This document shows, one piece after another, positions 33,442 to 41,433 of a stretch of DNA of 64,000 bases. The DNA is from UBA1926 sp036732005 (GTDB taxonomy: Bacteria > Planctomycetota > Phycisphaerae > Phycisphaerales > UBA1924), in NCBI GenBank assembly GCA_036732005.1, contig DAINDF010000007.1:1-64000 (forward strand), in the 5' to 3' direction. The position numbers and the translations under genes are program-made. Below the pieces are notes generated by a model. It was not told the DNA's origin. It saw only the letters and a list, made by a program, of their open reading frames with translations, and ran no database searches. Position 1 is the first letter of the stretch. The number at the start of each line of letters is the position of its first letter.

Positions 33442-33861
33442 TCAGACGCCCCGCCGGTAGAAGGCGATCTGGAGCGCGAGCTTCAGGAGCTCCGACGCGA
33501 GCAGCGCCGCGAAGAGACCGTGGGCGATCCAGAAGGCATCGACCGCGAAGAGCATCGCGGTGATCGAGGCGAGCACGCCGGCCGCGAGCAACCAGGACGC
33601 GCCCGCCTCGGCGCGCCAGCCGATCAGGCGGTCCCGCTCGTCCGCGTGCTGGGGCCGGCCCGTGAGGGCGGCGGCGATGTGCCCCACCACCAGGACCACG
33701 ACGAGCAGGACCACCGAAACGGCGAAGAGCGGCACGAACGCCGCGAGCGCGGTGACGCCCGACGCGCGCATGGAGGCGGCGATCGCGAAATATCCCCCGA
33801 AGACCAGCGCCATCGCGACGAGTTGGACCCAGGCGCTCTTTTCCGGATACGAGGCGTTCAT
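33442..33861 (-). CDS. Small integral membrane protein partnered with the XRE regulator
   Basis: A 139-residue protein with four predicted transmembrane helices (about 12-30, 40-62, 85-104, 108-130) and a conserved polar loop PQHADERDRLIGWRAEAG between helices 2 and 3. The DERD segment is typical of the membrane proteins (DUF2178-like) encoded next to short XRE regulators. The ATG at 33861 has GGAG at a good distance. It is first in the two-gene operon, under the promoter and operators at 33910-33952. The function of this pair is not well known. Confidence 0.75.
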   Translation of the reverse strand: MNASYPEKSAWVQLVAMALVFGGYFAIAASMRASGVTALAAFVPLFAVSVVLLVVVLVVGHIAAALTGRPQHADERDRLIGWRAEAGASWLLAAGVLASITAMLFAVDAFWIAHGLFAALLASELLKLALQIAFYRRGV

Positions 33862-33909
33862 GGTGTTCTCCTGACGGCGGGGCCGGCGTCGGCATCTCCG
33901 ATCCGCCGT

Positions 33910-33925
33910 GTCAAGAATACTTGAC
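33910..33925. promoter_or_regulatory. Operator palindrome 1 for the XRE regulator
   Basis: GTCAAGAATACTTGAC is a perfect inverted repeat (GTCAAG, four bases, CTTGAC). A second copy lies 27 bases away. Together they overlap the promoter of the membrane-protein/XRE operon, so binding should block transcription. Confidence 0.7.
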
Positions 33926-33941
33926 ATCCCGGCAATGTCAA
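33914..33941 (-). promoter_or_regulatory. Promoter of the membrane-protein/XRE operon
   Basis: On the minus strand, -35 TTGACA (33936-33941), 16 bases, -10 TATTCT (33914-33919). The -35 box is formed by one arm of palindrome 2 and the -10 box lies inside palindrome 1. A leader of about 45 bases with GGAG follows to the ATG at 33861. Confidence 0.6.
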
Positions 33942-33952
33942 GAATCTTTGAC
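33937..33952. promoter_or_regulatory. Operator palindrome 2 for the XRE regulator
   Basis: GTCAAGAATCTTTGAC is an inverted repeat with five of six pairs, nearly identical to palindrome 1 and in the same orientation. The nfo start lies 52 bases beyond, so this site might also influence nfo. Confidence 0.65.
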
Positions 33953-34004
33953 ATGAATCCCGAGAATCGCGCACGCACCGGGGCGGGGCGTCCAAGAATC
34001 GCCC

Positions 34005-34910
34005 ATGCCCCTCTTCGGTTCGCATCTCTCGGTCGCGGGCGGGATGGTGAACGCGCTGCTCGAAGCCGAGCGGCTCGGGCTCGACACCGTCCAGGTCTTC
34101 ACGAAGAACCAGCAGCAATGGAAGGCCCCGCCGCTGGACCCCGCGGGCGCCGCCGACTGGCTGGACGCGTTGCGTCGGCTGGGGTGGGAGGACCGGACGG
34201 TCAGCCACGCCTCGTACCTGATCAACCTCGCGAGCCCCGACGACGAGTTGTGGGCGAAGTCGATCGACCTCATGACGGTCGAGATCGAGCGGTGCGAGGC
34301 GCTGTCCATCCCGTTCCTGGTGCACCACCCCGGGGCGTACACGACCTCGACCGAGGGCGAGGGGCTCGACCGGATCGCCCTCGCGTACGACGAGTTGTTG
34401 AGACGGACACGGGGGTTCCGGACGGTCTGCTGCCTGGAGGACACCGTCGGGTCGGGCTCGAACCTGGGCCGGACCTTCGAGCAGCTCGCCGATCTGCGGG
34501 CGCGGATCCTCGATCGGACGGGCGAGGCGGGAAGGGTCGGCTACTGCCTGGACACCTGCCATGCGCACGCCGGCGGGTACGACATGTCGACCCGTGAATC
34601 CGCCGACGCGGCCCTCGACCTGTTCGACTCGAGCTGCGGCCTTGAAAACCTCCGGGTGCTGCACCTCAACGATTCGCTCAAGGAATTGGGCAGCCGCAAG
34701 GACCGGCACGCGCACATCGGGGAGGGGACCATCACCAACCCGCCGGGGCGGAAGGGGCAGGCGCTGAAGGACTCGGGCTTCGCCGCGGTGGTGAATCGGC
34801 CGGAGCTCGCGGACCGGCCGATGATCATGGAGACGCCCAAGGGAGACGATGAGAAAGGGGTGCCGCACGACGCGCGGAATCTGCGTCGCCTGCGTCGGCT
34901 GGTGGGGTGA
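34005..34910 (+). CDS. nfo: Deoxyribonuclease IV (AP endonuclease Nfo)
   Basis: Base-excision repair endonuclease that cuts 5' of abasic sites, 301 residues. Zinc-ligand motifs are complete: HHPGAYTTS, EDTVGSGSNLG, GYCLDTCHAHAGGYD, LHLNDS and DRHAHIGEG, then METPKGDDEKG near the end. It begins PLFGSHLSVAGGM as expected. It is divergent from the membrane-protein/XRE operon. The message may be controlled by a weak plus-strand promoter within the operator region. Confidence 0.95.
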   Translation: MPLFGSHLSVAGGMVNALLEAERLGLDTVQVFTKNQQQWKAPPLDPAGAADWLDALRRLGWEDRTVSHASYLINLASPDDELWAKSIDLMTVEIERCEALSIPFLVHHPGAYTTSTEGEGLDRIALAYDELLRRTRGFRTVCCLEDTVGSGSNLGRTFEQLADLRARILDRTGEAGRVGYCLDTCHAHAGGYDMSTRESADAALDLFDSSCGLENLRVLHLNDSLKELGSRKDRHAHIGEGTITNPPGRKGQALKDSGFAAVVNRPELADRPMIMETPKGDDEKGVPHDARNLRRLRRLVG

Positions 34911-35006
34911 CCGACTCCCCAATTGTGGTCCCCCGGGGCCGGTCTTGACGAAACTCGCGGAGTGCGCGCGTGCGCGGCACGATCGAAGAGGCAGGAGCAA
35001 TCGACC

Positions 35007-36023
35007 ATGGCCCGGATGATCCGACAGACCGCCGCCCTCGCCGCCGCCTGGCTCCTTGCTGCCCTGCCGGGTTGTACCGGTTCCGGGGAGACCCGTTCCA
35101 CGGACGACGCGACGCCGTCGCGGGTGCGGCAGGACCGCCGGGCGGACGCGCAGGACGCGGTAGCGAACGCGACGCGGCTGCGCACGGAGGGCGTCACGGA
35201 GGAAGCGCTGGCGGAGTTCGAGCGGGCGATCGCGATCAACCCGGAGTTGACGATCGCCTATCTTGGGGCGGGCGAGATCCTGACCCAGCAGGGGGATTAC
35301 GCGGTCGCGGAGCAGCGGTACCGGAAAGCCACGGAGATCGAGCCGGCGAACTTCGACGCGCAGTTCGGTCACGGCAAGGTGCTGCAGCTGCTGGACCGGA
35401 TCGCCGAGGCGATCCGGGCGTACCTGCGGGCGCTTGCGATCCGCCCGGACGATTTCGAGGCGAATCTGGGTGTGGCGACGGCGTACATGCAGGTGGACGA
35501 GCCCCGGCAGGCGAGGCCCTACGCGGAGCGGGCGGTCCGGCTGGACCCGGAGAGCGGTTCGGCGCGGGCGAACCTGGGGGCGATCTACGCGGCGCTGGAT
35601 ATGCACGACGCGGCGGTGGTCGAGTACCAGCAGGCGGCGGAGCTGATGGACCTGGGCCCGGAGTTGCTGCTGAACCTGGCGGATTCACTGGGCAAAACCG
35701 ACAGGCACGCGGAGATGGCGGCGACGCTGGAGCAGTTGATCCGGATCGAGCCCGGGCCGGTGGCGTACGAGCGGCTGGGTTCGGCGTACTTCCGCCTGAA
35801 GAACTACGACGCGGCGCTCCTGGCATTCACGCGGTCGACCGAGGCGGACGCGACGCATTATCCGGCGTGGAACGGGGTGGGGGTCTGCCTGCTGAATCAG
35901 TACCTGTGGTCGAACCGGCAGGACGAGCGGGCCCGGCGCGGGGCGATCGAGGCGCTGCGGCGGTCGCTGCAGATCCGGACGAACCAGCCGAGGATCATCG
36001 AGTTGGTCCGCCGGTACGGCTAG
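35007..36023 (+). CDS. TPR-repeat lipoprotein
   Basis: A 338-residue lipoprotein: the lipobox ends at Cys23 (LAALPGC). From about residue 50 onward there are consecutive tetratricopeptide repeats (DAVANATRLRTEGVTEEALAE, AIAINPELTIAYLGAGE, then further repeats to about 320, the last with TEADATHYPAWNGVGVCLL). Such envelope TPR proteins act as scaffolds; the partner is unknown. The ATG at 35007 has GGAG nearby. It precedes the tRNA gene, which lies on the opposite strand. Confidence 0.78.
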   Translation: MARMIRQTAALAAAWLLAALPGCTGSGETRSTDDATPSRVRQDRRADAQDAVANATRLRTEGVTEEALAEFERAIAINPELTIAYLGAGEILTQQGDYAVAEQRYRKATEIEPANFDAQFGHGKVLQLLDRIAEAIRAYLRALAIRPDDFEANLGVATAYMQVDEPRQARPYAERAVRLDPESGSARANLGAIYAALDMHDAAVVEYQQAAELMDLGPELLLNLADSLGKTDRHAEMAATLEQLIRIEPGPVAYERLGSAYFRLKNYDAALLAFTRSTEADATHYPAWNGVGVCLLNQYLWSNRQDERARRGAIEALRRSLQIRTNQPRIIELVRRYG

Positions 36024-36055
36024 GGGCCCGATCGGGCGGGGCCGCGGCGTGCGCA

Positions 36056-36086
36056 CGAAAAAGGCCCCGTGTGCGGTCGGGGCCTT
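36056..36086 (-). terminator. Intrinsic terminator of the tRNA-Phe gene
   Basis: On the minus strand AAGGCCCC, ten bases, GGGGCCTT is followed by TTT, making an eight-base-pair stem running into five T. It lies just downstream of the tRNA 3' end. On the plus strand the stem could also slow transcription leaving the TPR lipoprotein gene. Confidence 0.75.
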
Positions 36087-36093
36087 CTCGCAA

Positions 36094-36167
36094 TGGGCGC
36101 GGGCGGATTTGAACCGCCGACACCCGCATTTTCAATGCGGTGCTCTACCAGGCTGAGCTACACGCCC
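36094..36167 (-). tRNA. tRNA-Phe (GAA)
   Basis: A 74-base cloverleaf. The acceptor stem GGGCGTG/CGCGCCC has one T-G pair. The D arm is GCTC...GAGC and the anticodon stem CCGCA/TGCGG holds loop TTGAAAA, giving anticodon GAA. The T arm is GGCGG TTCAAAT CCGCC, with discriminator A. No CCA is encoded. Confidence 0.95.
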
Positions 36168-36265
36168 GCTGGCGGGCCGGGGCCCGACCGACGGTTGACC
36201 CGGGCCGGGGCCCGGGTCGGAGCGAGAAGGGTAACGCGGGAATGCCCCGGGTCAACCCGTGGGGT

Positions 36266-36811
36266 CTATCGGGCGTCGGGGCGGGCGGGATGAGGGGGAG
36301 GCGGGGCGAGGAGGTCGGAATAGGACCCGCTGATGGGCTCGCCGAGGACGGGGCGGAACTGGGCGCGGAGGTGGTCGATGGTCTCGTGGGCCCGGGCGAG
36401 GTTGTTGTCCTTGGTGACGAGGACCTCGAACTCGATGAAATGGCCGAGGCCCTCGACCTCGTCGATGTGGATGCGGGCGTGGTCGAGGAGATAGAGGTCC
36501 CTGGTCTTGGTGACGGTGAGCCAGACGGGGAGGGGCAGGGTGCCGAATCGCTCGAGGAACTCGGCCTCGGAGAGGATCTGGAAATTGGAGATCTTGGGGC
36601 GGGTGCGGTCGTCGCGGTCGTACTGGATGTACTCGACGGGCTCGGGGGCGCCGTCGAGCGAGGTCTCTCGCTTCTTGAGCCGTCCGGTGAGGATTCGGAA
36701 GTAGGTGTCCACCTGGCGGAGGGTGCCGATGCGGTGGGCGTTCAGGCGGCGCGCGACGGCCCGGGCGATCTGTGGGTCGCGGAGTTCGGCCTTGAACTCG
36801 ACATTGCGCAT
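36266..36811 (-). CDS. CYTH-domain protein (class IV adenylate cyclase/thiamine-triphosphatase-like)
   Basis: A 181-residue CYTH tunnel-fold protein. It begins MRNVEFKAEL, the ExExK-type signature, then a conserved strand RQVDTYFRILTGRLKKRE and, in the second half, HIDEVEGLGHFIEFEVLV with acidic residues for metal binding. The fold covers CyaB-type adenylate cyclases and tripolyphosphatases/thiamine triphosphatases; the actual reaction is unknown. The Pro-rich end is probably disordered. A single gene between the tRNA and the M20 peptidase gene. Confidence 0.8.
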   Translation of the reverse strand: MRNVEFKAELRDPQIARAVARRLNAHRIGTLRQVDTYFRILTGRLKKRETSLDGAPEPVEYIQYDRDDRTRPKISNFQILSEAEFLERFGTLPLPVWLTVTKTRDLYLLDHARIHIDEVEGLGHFIEFEVLVTKDNNLARAHETIDHLRAQFRPVLGEPISGSYSDLLAPPPPHPARPDAR

Positions 36812-37044
36812 GGGCGTCTCTCTCCGGCGCTGGGCCCGAGTCTACCCCCGGGATGCCCGGGGGGGGCGGGACGGGCCCAAGACCCTGGTTCACAACCCGC
36901 GAGGAGGGGGATGGAGGGGCTGGAAGCTCATCCCACCGAGAAGAGGAGGGGTTCTGAGACCGATCTCCGGTTCATTTTTTGTGCCCGGTGCCCACCGTCA
37001 TCTCGCGGAGTGACGGCGGATCGGGACCGCCCAGGCCGTCCGCT

Positions 37045-37072
37045 CGTGGTTCACCCTTCGGGATGAACCACG
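37045..37072. terminator. Stable hairpin with TTCG loop downstream of the M20 peptidase gene
   Basis: CGTGGTTCA (37045-37053) pairs with TGAACCACG (37064-37072), with two more GC pairs above one C-A mismatch closing a TTCG tetraloop. No T run follows on either strand, so it may end transcription with a factor or protect the 3' end. It lies in the 288-base gene-free stretch between 36812 and 37099, in which nothing else was seen. Confidence 0.5.
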
Positions 37073-37099
37073 GCACCGACGCCTGGGGAGGGCCGGCGG

Positions 37100-38308
37100 T
37101 CAGGCACCCGATGCGGGCGTGCTGAGGCGGTGGAGGAGGATCGCGAGGAGTTGGCACCGTTCGACCAGGGAGGGGAGTTCGATCCATTCGTCGGGGGTGT
37201 GGAGCCCGCCGCCGCGGACGCCGAGGGTGTCGATGGTGGGGAGCCCGGCGTGCTGCATGATGTTGCCGTCGCAGACGCCGCCGGTTTTGGCGAAGGGGAG
37301 CTTCTGGCCCAGATCCTCGGCGGCGGCTCGGGCGCGGAGGGCGAGGGCCTCGGTCTGGGGGATGAGCGGCTTGGCGGGGCGGTTGAAGGACCGGAAGATC
37401 TTGACGGCGGGGATCGCGTCGGGCGCGGTGGCGAGGGCGTCGAGCAAGCGGGCGATCTCGTCGCCCATCGCGGGGTCGGGGAAGCGGACATTGCCCCAGG
37501 CGCGGGCGAGGTCGGGGACGGCGTTGGTCACGGGCCCGCCCTGGAGCGGGCCGACGCTGAGGATGCGCCCACGCTCGGGGTCCGGCATCTCGGCGATTGC
37601 GACGAGGCAGCGGGCCAGCGCGGTCACGGCGGAGACGCCCGAGGCGAAATCACGCCCGACATGGGCGGACCGCCCGCGGGTCTCGATCATGAACTGGCCG
37701 GCGCCCATGCGTTCGACGGCGAGTTCGCCCCCGGGCAGCGCGGGTTCGAGGGCGATGCCGAGGTCGTGCTCGCGTGCGACGGCGTCGAGGGCGGCGTGGG
37801 AGTGGTAGGTGCCGGTCTCCTCGTCGCTGTTGAGGAAGAAGGTCCAGGATGTGCGCACGCCGACCTGCTCGAGCGCTTCGAGGGCGGCGACGGCGATGAC
37901 GAGGCCGCCCTTCATGTCGACGCAGCCCGGCCCGGTGGCGGTCTTGCCGTCGGGGCGGATCGAGAGTTCGCGGAACTCGGAGGCGGGGTCGTGGACGGTG
38001 TCGAGGTGACCGGCGATGAGGAGTCGGGGGAGGTCGCCCACGGGGCGGCGGCAGACGGCGGCGGGCGGGGGCGTGGCCCCGGGCTTGACGCCGTGCAGCC
38101 AGGCGGGCTTGGGCTCGCCCGGGATGCGTTCGTTGGTCGCGCCGAGGGCGACGAGGCGTGCGGTGAGGCGTTCGCGGGTCTCGTCGAGGGCGGCGGTGTT
38201 GCCCATGCCGGTCGGGAGGGCGACATGGAGCCGGAGGTCGTCGAGCAGGTCGGCGGCGCGGGCGGCGACGGCCTGGGCGATGCGCTGTTCTGTGGCGGTG
38301 AGCGGCAT
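37100..38308 (-). CDS. M20-family metallopeptidase (carboxypeptidase G2-like)
   Basis: Di-zinc hydrolase of 402 residues. Metal ligands and catalytic residues are visible: AGHLDTVHD (His, Asp), GPGCVDMKGG (Asp), NSDEETGTY (catalytic Glu and metal Glu), and a final His region DEWIELPSLVERC. The lid/dimer domain includes RSAHVGRDFASG. CPG2-like members release glutamate or other amino acids from N-acyl substrates; the substrate here is unknown. No clear ribosome site precedes the ATG at 38308. An in-frame TTG lies 18 codons further up but lacks similarity. Confidence 0.88.
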   Translation of the reverse strand: MPLTATEQRIAQAVAARAADLLDDLRLHVALPTGMGNTAALDETRERLTARLVALGATNERIPGEPKPAWLHGVKPGATPPPAAVCRRPVGDLPRLLIAGHLDTVHDPASEFRELSIRPDGKTATGPGCVDMKGGLVIAVAALEALEQVGVRTSWTFFLNSDEETGTYHSHAALDAVAREHDLGIALEPALPGGELAVERMGAGQFMIETRGRSAHVGRDFASGVSAVTALARCLVAIAEMPDPERGRILSVGPLQGGPVTNAVPDLARAWGNVRFPDPAMGDEIARLLDALATAPDAIPAVKIFRSFNRPAKPLIPQTEALALRARAAAEDLGQKLPFAKTGGVCDGNIMQHAGLPTIDTLGVRGGGLHTPDEWIELPSLVERCQLLAILLHRLSTPASGA

Positions 38309-38430
38309 GGTGTGGGTGGGTCGGGGGCTGGACGGGGTTGAAAGGGGCGAGTTGGCGCCCAAGGTGTGCGGGAGTATACGGGCGGGGCCGTGCGAACCGG
38401 CTCGGCTTCGCGGGCGGATAGGCTGCGAGG

Positions 38431-39255
38431 ATGCGCGACGGGGTCGACGAATTCACGCTGCTTTGCGAGACATGCGGCTATGTCGTGGAGGGGCTGCCGC
38501 GCGAGGGGGCGTGCCCGGAGTGCGGGAGGGCGATCGCGGAGAGCCTTCCTGAGCGGCGGTGTGCGACGCCGACACGGTGGGGCGTGCTGCGCCACCCGCT
38601 CCGGTCGCTGGATTCGATGCCGATCGAGTGGCAGGAGAGCACGGCCCCGCGGATCGTGCGGCGGTGCGCGCTGGGGGCGTTCATGGCGGCGATGTCGGTG
38701 CCGGTCGGGATGACGCTGCTCGCGTGGGTTGCGTCGGAGCCGATCGAGTACCTGGCGGACTGTGTTCTGGCGATCTTCGTCGCGGGCGCGGTGGGCGTCT
38801 TCCTCTTCGGCCTGCTCGTGCTTCTGTGCGAGATCGAGGCGGCGGGGCTGCGGTTCCTGGGTGGGCGGCGCGGGTGGCGGATCACGAAGGAGGTCTCGCG
38901 GACGATCTGCTCGCACGGGTCCGTCGGGTGGGTGATTGCGGGGGCGGGGTTCGCGCTGGCGGTGCTCTCCGTCGCGACGGGGGTGCTGCTCGATGAGAGC
39001 GGGCTGGGGGCGAGCGGCGTGCGGCGGGGTGCGGCGCGGATGATCGGGATGGGGGGCCTTTGGGTGGGCCTCGCGGTGACGCTGGCGGGGTGCCTGGTGT
39101 TCGAGACCTTCGCGTGGCTGGGGCTCCGGCGGTGCCGGTTCGCGAATCGGGCGCAGGATTGGGGCGAATCGCCCGGGGCGGCCGAGAACGGGGCCTCCCT
39201 AGGATCAACCGATGACGCCGAGACGACCGACCAGGCAGATCCAGATCGGGGATGA
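38431..39255 (+). CDS. Zinc-ribbon integral membrane protein, function unknown
   Basis: A 274-residue protein. The N-terminal ribbon has Cys pairs in LLCETCGY and GACPECGRA (residues about 11-35). Three or four hydrophobic segments follow (about 90-108, 115-140, 170-190, 205-225). The tail is acidic and Gly/Asp-rich. Such ribbon-plus-membrane proteins are common and uncharacterised in planctomycetes. Its last 44 bases overlap ispG in another frame, so the two are likely co-transcribed. Confidence 0.7.
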   Translation: MRDGVDEFTLLCETCGYVVEGLPREGACPECGRAIAESLPERRCATPTRWGVLRHPLRSLDSMPIEWQESTAPRIVRRCALGAFMAAMSVPVGMTLLAWVASEPIEYLADCVLAIFVAGAVGVFLFGLLVLLCEIEAAGLRFLGGRRGWRITKEVSRTICSHGSVGWVIAGAGFALAVLSVATGVLLDESGLGASGVRRGAARMIGMGGLWVGLAVTLAGCLVFETFAWLGLRRCRFANRAQDWGESPGAAENGASLGSTDDAETTDQADPDRG

Positions 39256-40546
39256 GCGGACGGGGATTGTGCGCGTGGGGGGCGGGCTGGCGACGGCTCG
39301 GCACCCGGGCGCCACGCCGACAAGCCCGCCCGAGGCGGGTGGGCCCGCGCCGGTCTCGGTGCAGACGATGACCGCGGGCGCTACCCACGAGATTGATAAG
39401 TGCGTGGCGGAGATCCACAAGCTGACGGCGGCGGGTGCGGATGTTGTCCGCGTGGCGGTGCCGGAGAAGAAGGACACGCTGGCGCTGCGTGAGATCCTGA
39501 ACCAGACGACGGTGCCGATCGTGGCGGATGTGCACTTCCACTTCCAGCGGGCGCTGGAGGCGGTGGAGGCGGGGGTGCAGAAGATCCGCCTGAACCCCGG
39601 GAACATCTCGGACCGGGCGCAGGTCGTCGAGGTGATCCGGGCGTGCAAGGCGGCGAACGGTGGGCGTGGCGTCCCGATCCGCGTGGGGGTGAACGAGGGC
39701 TCGATCATCGAGCGCAAGGACAAGCAGAAGCGGGCGAAGGAGCTCGGGGCGTTCTTCAGCGACCGCAAGCACGGGTACCTGCTGGCGATCATGATCGCCA
39801 AGCTGGAGGAGTACCTCGACATCTTCGCCGAGGAGGACTTCCACGACATCGCGATCAGCGCCAAGAGCATGGACGCGACGATCGTGATCGACGCGTACAC
39901 GGAGATCAGCAAGCGGTTCGAGCACCCGTTGCACCTCGGCGTGACGCACGCGGGGCCGAAGGAGACGGGGTGCATCCGCTCGGTGGTGGCGCTGGGGACA
40001 CTGCTTGCGAACGGGATCGGGGACACGATCCGGATCTCGTACGCGAGCGACCCGGTCTACGAGGTCGAGGACGGGCTTGAGTTGCTGTGGTCGCTGGGCC
40101 TGCGCGAGCGGAAGGGTGCGGAGTTGATCGCCTGCCCGACCTGCGGGCGGATCCAGGTGGATCTGTTCTCGCTGACGCAGGGGGTGCGCAAGACGCTGGC
40201 CGAGCACATCCAGGTGCCGATGAAAGTGGCGGTGATGGGGTGCGTGGTCAACGGGCCCGGGGAGGCGGAGGGGGCGGATGTGGCGGTGTTCGCGGGCGAT
40301 CGCAAGGGGATCATCTATGTCCAGGGCGAGCGCGTCGCGACGGTGCCCGAGGCGGAGATCCTCGACCGGCTGCTGAGCGAATGCCGGGCCTTCCAGGCGC
40401 GTGTTCGCGCGGGCGAGGCGCGGCTGGGGGAGAAGAAGGTCGACATCGTCCCGCCCGACCCTGAGGGGGAATTGGGGAGCGGGTGGGAGAAGATGGCGGC
40501 CGAGCGGCTCAAGGATGTCGTCCCTCTGACGGTGCGGCGTCCTTGA
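39212..40546 (+). CDS. ispG: 4-hydroxy-3-methylbut-2-enyl diphosphate synthase IspG (GcpE)
   Basis: Converts MEcPP to HMBPP in the non-mevalonate isoprenoid pathway, with a [4Fe-4S] cluster. The 444-residue protein has the TIM-barrel start VSVQTMTAGATHEID, conserved DVHFHFQRALEAVEAG and KIRLNPGNIS. The cluster cysteines are in IACPTCGRIQ (around residue 308) and MGCVVNGPGEAEGAD (around 345). It is followed by the lipase-like lipoprotein gene. The final segment extends somewhat beyond the cluster domain. Confidence 0.94.
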   Translation: MTPRRPTRQIQIGDERTGIVRVGGGLATARHPGATPTSPPEAGGPAPVSVQTMTAGATHEIDKCVAEIHKLTAAGADVVRVAVPEKKDTLALREILNQTTVPIVADVHFHFQRALEAVEAGVQKIRLNPGNISDRAQVVEVIRACKAANGGRGVPIRVGVNEGSIIERKDKQKRAKELGAFFSDRKHGYLLAIMIAKLEEYLDIFAEEDFHDIAISAKSMDATIVIDAYTEISKRFEHPLHLGVTHAGPKETGCIRSVVALGTLLANGIGDTIRISYASDPVYEVEDGLELLWSLGLRERKGAELIACPTCGRIQVDLFSLTQGVRKTLAEHIQVPMKVAVMGCVVNGPGEAEGADVAVFAGDRKGIIYVQGERVATVPEAEILDRLLSECRAFQARVRAGEARLGEKKVDIVPPDPEGELGSGWEKMAAERLKDVVPLTVRRP

Positions 40547-40571
40547 ACGCGCCGGCGGCGGAGGCGGAGTC

Positions 40572-41417
40572 ATGATGCGTTTGCCCGCTGGCCCGCTGCT
40601 CGCGCTGCTGATGACAATGCTGATGAGCGCGGCGGGGTGCGCGGTCTACGAGGGCCCGGAGAATCCGGCGTTCATGGTGACCGCGTCCGAAGCCTCGGCC
40701 GACGAGCGGCGGATGCGTGCCGACCCGAAGCCGCTGGAGGTTCCGGTGGTGGTGATCGGCAGCTACCGGGGGCCGGACCCGATCGTGGAATTGATGACCG
40801 CTCGGCTGGCCGGGCTGACGAGCGGGCGTCGGGGCGATTTTCTTCGGGTGTCGACCTGGTTCGAGGGTGACATCGAGCGTGTCGCGGCGCTGACGGTCGA
40901 GATGGTCGACCGCAAGTGGCCTGTCGATGCGTCGCGGCTGGGTGAGAACCGGACGATCGAGGTCGATGTCGTGGGGCTCTCGATGGGCGGGCTGGCGGCG
41001 AGGTTCGCGGCGGATCGGCTGGAGGGGCGGCGGCTGCGGATCCGCCGGCTGATCACGATCGGGACTCCGCACCGGGGTGCGGTGCTCGCGCCCGCGAACC
41101 CGCTGGTCGAGGACCGCGCGGTGCAGGACATGTACCCGGGTTCGCTGTTCCTGACGAGGCTCGATGAGGCGTACCGGGGGGATTACCCGATCGTCGCGTA
41201 CGCCCGGCTGTCCGACGGCGTGGTCGGCACGAAGAACAGCGCCCCGCCCTGGCAGCGTCCGATCTGGACCAACACGCCGCCGTTCGGGAGCCACCTGTCG
41301 ATCGACCGCGACCCGCGGATCCTCGCGGATGTTGCGCGGCGGCTGCGTGGCGAGGAGCCGCGGGGGACCGCGGACGCACCCGTGCCCGATGGGTGGGATG
41401 TCCGGCTCAAGCACTGA
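40572..41417 (+). CDS. Alpha/beta-hydrolase lipoprotein (lipase/esterase-like)
   Basis: A 281-residue exported lipoprotein with lipobox Cys23 (SAAGC). The serine-hydrolase nucleophile elbow GLSMGGLAARF (Ser near residue 138) follows a strand EVDVVG; then come TIGTPHRG and, near the end, a His candidate in FGSHLSID. This matches PGAP1/triacylglycerol-lipase-like hydrolases acting outside the cytoplasm. The substrate is unknown. It directly follows ispG on the same strand, and its end converges with the batE-like gene 16 bases away. Confidence 0.78.
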   Translation: MMRLPAGPLLALLMTMLMSAAGCAVYEGPENPAFMVTASEASADERRMRADPKPLEVPVVVIGSYRGPDPIVELMTARLAGLTSGRRGDFLRVSTWFEGDIERVAALTVEMVDRKWPVDASRLGENRTIEVDVVGLSMGGLAARFAADRLEGRRLRIRRLITIGTPHRGAVLAPANPLVEDRAVQDMYPGSLFLTRLDEAYRGDYPIVAYARLSDGVVGTKNSAPPWQRPIWTNTPPFGSHLSIDRDPRILADVARRLRGEEPRGTADAPVPDGWDVRLKH

Positions 41418-41433
41418 TCGCGTGGGCGTCGAA

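Noticed and set aside
36140..37066. Glu/Gly-rich open frame on the plus strand
   Set aside because: It is antisense to the CYTH gene, begins inside the tRNA gene and shows no family motif.
38309..38362. Upstream TTG start for the M20 peptidase
   Set aside because: The extra 18 residues show no similarity to M20 N-termini and no ribosome site precedes the TTG.
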